Positions 55,801 through 64,000 of a stretch of DNA of 64,000 nucleotides are shown here, in pieces. Each line of letters begins with the position of its first letter. Positions within the stretch are counted from its first letter, which is position 1. The position numbers and the translations under genes are program-made. Source of the stretch: Periplaneta americana (Eukaryota; Arthropoda; Insecta; Blattodea; Blattidae); contig NC_091132.1 of assembly GCF_040183065.1 (NCBI RefSeq), positions 157,020,102-157,084,101 of the forward strand. Reading direction: 5' to 3'. The notes under the pieces are model-generated. The model was not told the origin of the DNA and ran no database searches. It saw only the letters and a program-made list of their open reading frames with translations.

Positions 55801-56872
55801 GATTGCAGCTACCACTGAGAGGACTGTATCATCAGAATTCGACAGTATTGCACTTGAAGAGGACGAGACTGTGTGTGAGATTCCCAAGACTTCAGGTTCC
55901 TCAGGAAAGCCTTCGCAGACTCGTGAAGACGAGAAGAAATTCCAATTTGAATTGTCTAAAATATCTGTCTCGAATTCTGCAAAATTGAACGGACATTCAG
56001 CGAAGGACGTAGGCAAGAAACCTTTTAAATGCAATGTTTGTAAAAAGTGTTATTCAAAGTCATCGTACCTAAAAACTCATGAACGCCAGCACTCAGGCGA
56101 GAAACCTTCCAAGTGTGATGTTTGTGGCAAGAGCTTTTTGCAATCTAGTAGCCTATATTTGCATAAACGTTTGCATACAGGCGAGAAGCCTTTCAAGTGT
56201 GATGTTTGTGACAAGAGCTTTTCGCAATCTAGTAGCCTAATAAAGCATAAACGCGTGCATACAGGGGAGAAACCTTTCAAGTGTGATGTTTGTGGCAAGA
56301 GCTTGTCGCAATCTAGTAGCCTTAATTTGCATAAACGGTTGCATACAGGCGACAAACCTTTCAAATGTGATGTTTGTGGCAAATGTTTCTCCCAATCGAT
56401 ACACCTGAAATGTCATCAATGCCAGCACACAGGCGAAAAACCTTTCAAGTGCGATGTTTGTGGCCGTCATTTCACGCGTCCAAATAGCCTAATAACACAT
56501 AAACGCGTGCATAAAGGAAAGGAACCTTTCAAATGTGATGTTTGTTGTAAAAATTTCTCGACACTGAGTAGTCTAAAAGGTCATAAACTTCTACACACGG
56601 GGGAAAAACCATTTAAGTGTGATGTTTGTGGCAAATGTTTCTCCCAATCGATTCACTTAAGATGTCATGAGCCCCGTCACACAGGCGAGAAACCTTTCAA
56701 ATGCGATACTTGTGGAAAGTGCTTCGCATTGTTAAAAACATTAAAAAACCACTTGCGCCAGCACACAGGGGAGAGACCTTTCAAGTGTAATGTTTGTGGT
56801 AAGTCTTTCTGTAATAGGAGTAGCATGAGGCACCATGAATTTCGGCACACTGGAGAGAAACCTTTCAAATGA
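55801..56872 (+). CDS. C2H2 zinc-finger gene B, terminal exon with ten fingers
   Basis: The acceptor TCCTTCAG ends at 55800. The first base completes an Arg codon, and the frame then runs to TGA 56870-56872. A linker of about 70 residues (IAATTERTVSSEF, then acidic/Ser-rich) leads into ten intact C2H2 fingers with TGEKPFKCDVC-type linkers. Expected role: nuclear sequence-specific DNA binding; partners and targets are unknown. The exon is 1072 nt, exactly as in gene A, with no indel between paralogs, but helix contact residues (-1, 2, 3, 6) differ in most fingers: finger 8 is Q-I-H-C here against R-H-H-C in A, and finger 6 is R-N-S-T against Q-S-S-I. Fingers 5 and 8 share the same contact set, suggesting exchange within the array. 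As in A, finger-like DNA continues beyond the stop. Confidence 0.94.
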
Positions 56873-57300
56873 GGTGTTTCTGGGTATTAAATATCCTACG
56901 TACTCATTTATGCCAGCACATAGGGAAGAGACCTTTCAAGTGTAATGTTTCTCTAATATGGGAGCATCAGATACCATGAACCCCGGCACAGGACGAGAAA
57001 CCTTTTAAATTTCATTTTTGTTATAATTGTTTTGCGCTGTCACATACTTTAAAGTTCCATTTATGGCAGAGCACGGGCGTGAAATCTTTCAATTATGATG
57101 TTTGTGGCAAGTTTTTCTCTTAGACGAATGGGCTCAGATACCATGCCTCCAGACGGGCGAGTAACCTTTCAAATGTGATGTTTGTGGCAATTGTTTTTCG
57201 CAGTTACATAATTTGAAATCCCATCTACGGCTGCACACAGGTGGAAAACCCCTCAAATTTGAGATTTGTTGTGTTTCTTTCAGTCGGGTAACCTAAAAAT
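56873..57300 (+). pseudogene. Fossil zinc fingers downstream of gene B stop
   Basis: Broken pieces of the same extra fingers as at 7765-8260 remain: EKPFKFHFCYNCFALSHTLK, FNYDVCGKFFS followed by TAG, then KCDVCGNCFSQLHNLKSHLR-like sequence in shifted frames. The decay is greater than in A (an extra stop and frame changes). The terminal stop of the ten-finger array is shared by both genes. Confidence 0.8.
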
Positions 57301-57372
57301 CCATTAATGTTGGCGTTGACGATAAACATGTCAAATGTTCATGTTGAATTATTTTGTTTTTATATGGTATTA

Positions 57373-58708
57373 GAATTAGAATTAGCTCGTAGAATCCCTG
57401 TAGGGCAAGGGCCTCTTGGCTGGCAAGGTGGCTATTCTGGCATTCCCGCATAGCCAGTTCGGGAAAGATCCTTATTCTTTTGATGCTGCATCTATCAGTC
57501 TCCACTCTCGCTAGTGCTTGGCTGTTGTCGTCCAGTTGGATCCAAAGTGAAGTTTCAGATCGTCCGCCCATCTTTTTTTCTGTCGGCCTACGCTCCTTTG
57601 TCCGGTTTTGGGGTCCGAGGCCATTGTTTTGTACGCCCATCTGTTGTGGTCCATCCTCATGACGTGGCCCGCCCACTTCCATTTGATGTAGGTGGCTGAT
57701 GTTGCTGCGTCTTTAATGCCTGTCATCGTCCTCAGGTATTCGTTGCGGATTCTGCTATGAAGGCTGACGCCAAGAATCTTTCTCTCCAACTTTCTTTGGC
57801 ATTTTCCTAACATGTTTCTTTCTCTGTCTGTTAGAGCCCAGGTTTGGGCTCCATATATTAGGAGAGGAAGGTTGCAGCTGTACGGTATGTCTTTTTTCAT
57901 TCTTATATTGTATTCTTGGCTTGTGAGGAAAAATGTCAGACTCCAGAATTTGACCATGGTGCCGAAATACGTCTCTGGACTTCTTTGCGGGTAGCGTTGT
58001 TGTATGTCACTATTTGTCCTAGGTAGGTGTGTTCGGTGACGTATTCTAGTTCTCTGTTTTTTATTTGAATAATTTCCTTGTTGCTGTTGGTCATTAGTTT
58101 TGTTTTCTGGAGATTTAGTTCCAGTCCAGCTTCCTTACTCTGCTGGGCTAATTCTTGTATGCCTCAACTTAATTCATCCGCGGAAGTTGCAAACAGTATG
58201 ATGTCGTCTGCGAACCTTAGGTCTCGGAGTTTCTGCCCATCTATCTGGATTCTCCAGTCCATCCTCATTTTCCGAAAGATGTCTTCTAGCAGGCTAATAA
58301 ACAAGCTGGGCGATATGGGGTCTCCTTGTCTGACTCCTCTCGTTAAATGAAAGTTGTTGCCTTCTCTCTCCAGTTGGATTTTAGCTTCCATAATTGAGTA
58401 CATTTTGGCGATTATCCTGATGTATTTTTCTTCTACGCCTTGGTTTTGTAGTGCCGTCAAAATTGGGACATGCTCATCAGAGTCTAATGCTTTCTTGAAC
58501 TCTATGAAAGCTAGGTATAGTTCTATGTTGAACTCTTGAGCTTTTTCCATTACTTGAGTTACTGTTTGTATATGGTCTATTGTTGAGAAACCCGCTCTGA
58601 AACCTCCTTGTTCGACGGGCTGGTTCTCGTTCTGGCATCGATTTATTCTTGTTATTATAGTCTAAAATAGCTTGTACAATGTTGACATTATGCTGATTGG
58701 ACGATAGT
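57373..58708 (-). mobile_element. 5'-truncated LINE, copy B specific
   Basis: The TSD TATATGGTATTA lies at 57361-57372 and 58709-58720. Copy A has the empty site near 8255-8267. The 3' end (left) has a GAATTAGAATTAG run, a short-repeat tail. Confidence 0.93.
57511..58700 (-). pseudogene. LINE reverse transcriptase fragment, frame-shifted
   Basis: The minus strand 58550-58164 reads YLAFIEFKKALDS (usual FxDFxKAFD, with the catalytic Asp replaced by Glu), TRGVRQGDPISPSLF and LRFADDIILFA (FADD). A second frame, 57957-57511, gives LLIYGAQTWALTDRERNML, KWKWAGHVMRMDHNRW and RQKKRWADDLKLHFG. The order matches the reverse transcriptase and C-terminal region of an RTE-like or related LINE, different from the 13656 family. 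Frame changes between the two pieces (about 57960-58160) and the altered first Asp show it is dead. Confidence 0.82.
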
Positions 58709-58720
58709 TATATGGTATTA

Positions 58721-61700
58721 ATTTATTTTAATTATTTTTGTTTGTGGCAAATGTTCTTCATACAAAAATTAGTAACATATACTTATTCTATGAAGAACAT
58801 ATTTTCCTTGAAATTATAATAAAAATATATATATAAATTAGTTGAAGCAAACCTTTCATGAATGAACCATTGTTCTGTGAAATATCTTATATTTGAAATA
58901 ATATATCTTACGGATTTCATATAAAGATTTATTTTCATCCTTTAGATAATCCATCATATCTCACAAATCCCTCTCGTTCCGGCTGGAAGCTTGCTGATAA
59001 AATGAAAGGCTACAGAGAGGTAGGAATAATGTTCAAAATCACTTCCTTGCTGAAGACGCCACTCTCAGTCCACTGTTCAAAATATTTGAAAAGTTGTTCA
59101 ATTCATCACTACGCCTTCGTTATTCTTGTCCATTAAGTGTTCGAGATTTGAAGTTTAGTTGTTGGAAGAGTGTCTCTAGATGCAGTTTTTAAAGTTACAG
59201 AGCTCAGATGAGTGAAATACATGCAACGTACATAAGATTAATGTTTTTAGGAAACAATAATTACTTTTATTGGATCTACTGGTACCTGAATGTCATACTT
59301 AAGCCTGCCTTTTCCTTTTGTGCAAAATCTCGGTCACGGCTTAATAAAGAGGTATTTTTGGCCATCTTCATCTATTAGGTATGAAGTAAAGCCATAAGAA
59401 CAATAACATAGTTTTTATAAATCTTGATTACACATCTTCAACATTACTATAGATGTGGCAAACTTGTTAAATGTACAATTTTCTGTATTAAATAAAAGTA
59501 TTATTGTATAGTGCCTTATTCACTTGCGATTGTTAATTGAAATTTGAACGAAATTTATAATTTGTTTTGTATGCTTTCACTGACACACGAATATTTTTCC
59601 GAGCGGACTACATAGGATCTTGTCCTATCTTCCTCTTTTTCTTTAATGCATTAGAAGCATTATGTAAGAATATCATGATACAAAAGAATCTGTAATGTTC
59701 ACAAAAATTATGAGACATTCAAGAAAAGCCTTGCTTGGTAATAGCACATAGCTCATTATATCTGGAAACAGTGATGTTCCTATCTATGTCTTTGGATACG
59801 ATTTGGAACTAATTTCAGATTCCATTTTACTTGACCCGTTTTGTAATTAAATAGCGGTTGTATCAAAGCACACTTCATGGCAAAAAAGAAATCAATGTTT
59901 TTTTTTTTTTTTTTTTTTTCCACTTGGCACATTATACATTTAAACTCTTCAAGTGATCCTCTTTTGGCAAGTCTTATCATGTTAGGGAAGTATAACATTT
60001 GCAATATTTTTCTCTCATCTACACGAAAGCCGCTCACTTTACTGTAATATGCCAATGTGATTAATATTTATAATTGCATTCTCTTCGACATTAGACAGAA
60101 GTCAATACTCTGTGTACAATAGTTACCCTGTAATACGGTATTAAATGCTCTGGACAGTTTTTTAAAAAAGCTCTGAACTTCCTATCTATATGTTGAAGGT
60201 TTTTTTATTTTGTAAAGCATTTATTAGATTCATTTATTCCTCGTACAAATTTCAGTCTTCTAAAAATCAGTTTCAAATTATTGGGACGTGGAGAATATTC
60301 ATGTCACCGAATTATTATCTATTGCCCTTCGTCTACTTGCAGTGCTTCTTGAAATTGTCGTTTAATAAAATAGTGTACATAATTTTTTGTATAAGCTTAT
60401 TATTAACCATTTTGGTATTATCAATTAATTTAAGTTTTGAAGGAACAAAATATCACACAATTCTATTCTGAACCTTTTTTTGAAAAAAAGAGTTCCATTT
60501 CCTTTCCAAACCATTTTCATTTATAACATCTAATGAAATTATAAGGGTACAAAAGCCTTCATACACTTACCAACTTCAATGCAGAGATGAAGATCATGAA
60601 CAAATATTTCAAGATCCCTCCAAAGTAAGCGGAGGTTTCAAACACAAAAGTGGCTTTTTTTTTTAACTGACAATTCAAGATGGTATCATTTACAAAATAT
60701 TGCAGAGCTTTGTCAAAGAAAAACGATCCACTAGACTGAAACTTATGTTTATCCCAATCACCCATGTGTTTAAATATTTTATTGACTTCACTGCCATAAA
60801 ATTTAACAACTTGCTTATCATCAAGCTCAGATTTCTGTTTTCACATCACATCATGCAACTCAGTTGATGTAAATGACTTTTGTTCTAGCTGTTGAATGAT
60901 TCTGTGAAAGACTTTAAGTGGATTGTGAAGGAACCAGAAAGTGCAGAAATGAAGTGAAAAATCGCCATCTTCACTCAAAACAGACTACAACATACTCCTG
61001 CACTCTTCTTCCCTTTGAGATAAGAAGTACGACTTCATAGTCATTCAAACACAGCGTTATTTCCTAAATGTGAATAATTTTACTAATATGCCAATGAGAA
61101 ATATAATACCTGTTTTTATACCTTGAATGACTCATTCCTGAGTATGTGGTCCAGAACACTCTCAACAATAATGGCAGCTTTCGTGCGCACACTCGATATT
61201 TCGCAAGCAATTTCGGATTGAGGTGTGAATTTTCGAACCAGTTTATTTGCCCAATCATGAGTATTTTAACCTATACTGTGGACAACACCATGGTAAGCCG
61301 ATACAACTTAGGTTACACAAGATTTTTTTCTTTCTTCTCCTTTACACAAAATTTGAACATCATATGAGACTACCAAACATTTGTCACACCACCTGTACTA
61401 GGCCAATTCTTTTTTGAAAGACAGCTTGCACTGCGCGTTTTCCTTCATCTCTTACAGCAATCCTCTGTGTACCAGTACATAACCTAAATTCGGTAGTAGA
61501 GGCGATACTCATCTGAAGCCCTTTTCCCCGCTCTGTTAACCACTCATCCTGAAAAACACAATATCTCCCTACTTTATCTTTACGAGTTCCTGTCTGGACA
61601 GAAAACTAAGGTAATGCCGATCTAGCTGGCTTTTGCTTTGATGTACATAGTTATTTGGTAGCATCCAAGGAAGAGTCGCTGTTTTCCGATGAATATGTTG

Positions 61701-61948
61701 GATGATATAATAGGCCTATATGAAGTCACGTATGTCCGAAGATTACATTGCAAGTTTGAAAAACTGTTTTAAAGAAAATCTGGCAATTTGACTACCTCAA
61801 TAAGATTAAAAGAATACTTAAGGGAGTAGTGCAGTGAATAGATTTAATAAACCTATAATGACACAAATGATAGTGGATAACTGTAGTAGTACCATCATAT
61901 TGGATCCTTGTACAATACTAAATTAATGAATCAGTGATTCAATTTTTC
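58721..61948. other. Paralogous 3' flank, copy B
   Basis: Matches 8270-11107 and 13108-13360 of copy A. It holds a T-run at 59898-59920. Minus-strand frames 59780-60055 and 60559-60765 (the latter GSFFFDKALQYFVNDTIL) are partly mirrored in A but broken. No family recognised. Confidence 0.5.
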
Positions 61949-62165
61949 TAATTGTTTCATTTAACGACCGCTCGCAAGTGCCGAGTTTATATAGGCGTCG
62001 CCGGTGTACCGGAATTTTGTTCCACAGGAGTTCTTTTACATGCCAATAAATCTACTGACATGAGCATGTCGCATTTAAGCACATGCCATCGACCTGGGCC
62101 GGGATCGAACCCGCAACCTCGGGCACAGAAAGCTAGGGCTGTACCGACTGCTCCACCCAGGCCGA
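61949..62165 (-). mobile_element. SINE family 2, partner of 13360
   Basis: Same orientation, same flanks (AGTGATT on the left, GACAATTAATGATCT on the right) and the same length as the copy A insertion. Confidence 0.85.
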
Positions 62166-62966
62166 CAATTAATGATCTATTTGAATATTAACTGTAATCA
62201 AGTTAATAGGAAACTTATGAATTCAGTTCTACTATATAATAATAAAGTCATGTGTTTAATCCCTTTGGAAGTATTTCTTGTTAATTGAACGTAAACATAA
62301 TTTTTAAGGGTTTGTTCATAAACGAATTCATAGCGTAATGGGTGTGATAGTGGTTTACTAAACGAAAGGTTCTAGGATATCCCAGCGCATTTAAAGGTAA
62401 GTGAGATATTCCAATCTAATATAAAGTAGTAAGTAGAATAAAGTAAGTTGCGGGAAAAGAGAGAAGTAGAGCAATATATGTGAGGAAGAAAGAGCAGTGA
62501 CATGGTGTAGGGTGGGAGAAAGGAAACCAGCGGTAACCCCTGATTACATTAATATTTTGAAGTATTTCCTTCGTACATGATGTGATATATCGAGTCACCG
62601 ATCTTCTATTGCAATGAAAAATGAGTAACTAATTCTTTGATTTTACCGATTAACAACTATCAGCGCTTACTATTAATAGTATTAATAAGTAATATTAGAA
62701 AAAAATAATAATGCTAAAAATTATTACAAGGAAGAATAAAATATGACATTTATTATAGCCATTCTGAACCTCCATCGGCAATAAAGTTTTGGTATGTGTT
62801 CTGACTTTCGTACAAGTGCAGTAAATATTGTTGATGAGGTAGGTTACAATTATCAGTTTTAAGAGATATTACGAATTTAAACATACATAAGTTAATATAC
62901 GTTTTTACTTTTCAATATGATTGTCATTCCAGTTCTGTTATTATTGCATAACTATTTGGTAACTTG
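62166..62966. other. Paralogous flank, copy B, without gene
   Basis: Preserves the empty sites of the copy A LINE (near 62225) and family-3 SINE (near 62430). It has lost about 65 bp relative to 15920-15988 and a further short piece relative to 16006-16030 of copy A. Confidence 0.6.
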
Positions 62967-63122
62967 TACAAGGTATGTGACAAGGTTAGTGGGTTAGTTG
63001 TGATATCTAAGTGACGTGAGGCCGAGGATCTCAAATAACTGAAATCTTTTCACATATTCCTCGGTCACACGTCACTTAGATTTCTCCTGAACTAATCCAC
63101 TAACCTTGTCACATATCTTGTA
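62967..63122. repeat. Foldback repeat, copy B, uninterrupted
   Basis: Arms of about 65 bp: TACAAGGTATGTGACAAGGT at the left, and its inverse ACCTTGTCACATATCTTGTA style end at the right. The inner parts TCTAAGTGACGTG and CACGTCACTTAGA are exact inverses. It is a MITE-like hairpin element. Confidence 0.85.
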
Positions 63123-64000
63123 AAAGACCGGCTGCCCCTTGCTAATTAGTAATTACCAACTACCGTGGGACACAGAAGTCGGTTGGCAAATGGGAAACAT
63201 TACTCTAACTGGAAATACAATTGTAGGCTATATAGCAGAGATTCTCAACCTTTGAGAGACCGCGGCCCAATAAATTATTTTTCTGTAAGACAAATTTACT
63301 CTTAAATGCCTTTCCATTTTTTTTAAAGTTGACACATTCAATTAACGTAAGCATTAATAATTAAATATGCCACAGTCTAGTATATACAGTCACGAAGCTT
63401 GAGTTCTTGAAGGTACTAGGAACAATAGATTGTGCCGGTGTTATTTTGCATTGTCTGTAAAGAGGCGATAGTAGCAAACCTAGTGGTTATCAACTATCTA
63501 GGTATGCATATTCCCTACGTATTGAATTTCGTGGCTATATATACTAGACTGTGGTATGGCGTAATCTTAAGACATAAAGAATACTGGAACAGTATGAAAA
63601 CTGTGACGTGTTTACAAATAATTTAATTACGAATTTCTAGATTAATGAAATTTTGTAGCATATTGCTATTTCCTCGAGCCTTTATAATTAATTTATTCTA
63701 ATTTTCATTAACATATCTCTTTTTAACTACCTAAAGCTTATAACATTTATAACATTTGTCACTGTGTTGCTAAATTGGTTTTCATTACATTGGTTTGAAA
63801 CGGGAAAGATAATGGGAAGAATGATTTTGAATTGTAACTCACCACCGAAGTAAGCTGAGCAGTGGAAGCAGCAGAAAGGTGTCAACATATTGGCGAAACA
63901 TACAGGCTTACACATGACAATTATTTATGTTTTATATTTACGTTGATATAAGGGAATCTATCCCTTATATGCGGCGCAATTAGACAAATTAGTACTTTTC
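63123..64000. other. Paralogous flank at the right edge
   Basis: Matches 18341-19225, including a CAGAGATTCTCAACCTTTGA segment (63234; 18453 in A) that resembles a hAT end. The minisatellite begins at about 63942 and is cut by the window end. Confidence 0.6.

Larger units (their letters stand above)
21869..64000 (+). repeat. Paralogous segment, copy B of the tandem duplication
   Basis: Second copy of the zinc-finger locus, much longer than A because of insertions in its introns: nested elements at 25.6-31.3 kb, THAP/mariner/piggyBac at 34-41.8 kb, P and LINE remnants at 43.9-45.9 kb, and about 7 kb at 47.8-55.1 kb. The paralogous match runs off the right end of the window. The first exon at 21869 has no partner here because copy A's counterpart would lie left of base 1. 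Confidence 0.88.

Noticed and set aside
62990-63003. Excision footprint of the P-like element in copy B
   Set aside because: The opposite hairpin arm shows the three missing bases were ancestral, so a simple 3-bp deletion explains it and B need never have carried the element.

Overview
The window is animal nuclear DNA: split genes with GT/AG introns, C2H2 and THAP zinc-finger exons, tRNA-derived SINEs, LINE fragments, and mariner, piggyBac, hAT and P-like DNA transposons in AT-rich sequence. The SINE and LINE families and the MDVIKMEP-type N-terminus of the zinc-finger gene suggest an insect, probably a cockroach or close relative (Blattodea). That assignment rests on recall, not on a database search.

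Two tandem, same-strand paralogous genes each encode a 10-finger C2H2 protein. Gene A lacks its first coding exon in this window; its exons are 2005-2142, 4534-4607 and 6693-7764. Gene B appears complete: 21869-21954 (start ATG 21874), 24721-24858, a duplicated second exon 31330-31467, 46085-46167, and the finger exon 55801-56872. All introns have consistent phase, and the two finger exons are both exactly 1072 nt. Noncoding sequence is also shared (A about 2.0-19.3 kb; B about 24.7-64 kb), so this is a segmental tandem duplication. Because one copy often preserves the empty site of an insertion in the other, many transposon borders and target-site duplications (TSDs) can be read directly.

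Layout. 1-2.0 kb: SINE and LINE debris. 2.0-8.3 kb: gene A. 8.3-21.8 kb: 3' flank of A, with a 2.0 kb hAT element, a 5'-truncated LINE, SINEs, a P-like nonautonomous element inside a foldback repeat, a 31-bp tandem array and a 141-bp minisatellite. 21.9-25 kb: first two exons of gene B with a terminal-inverted-repeat (TIR) element in intron 1. 25.6-31.3 kb: nested mobile elements of one TIR family, containing a nearly intact unusual transposase and a P-like element with a THAP exon. 31.3-33.5 kb: duplicated exon 2 and a hAT-like element carrying two SINEs. 34.3-37.2 kb: THAP/helix-turn-helix transposase remnant with an uninterrupted mariner in its intron. 37.3-41.8 kb: inverted repeats and a broken piggyBac. 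42-46 kb: hAT MITE, P-transposase remnant, Jockey-like LINE, exon 3. 46.2-55.1 kb: intron with a SINE, a mariner fossil carrying a nested MITE, and a 2.3 kb TIR element. 55.8-57.3 kb: finger exon B. 57.4-64 kb: LINE and the paralogous 3' flank.

The two proteins are expected to be nuclear sequence-specific DNA-binding regulators; no pathway can be inferred. Everything else is mobile DNA or its remains, mostly inside introns.
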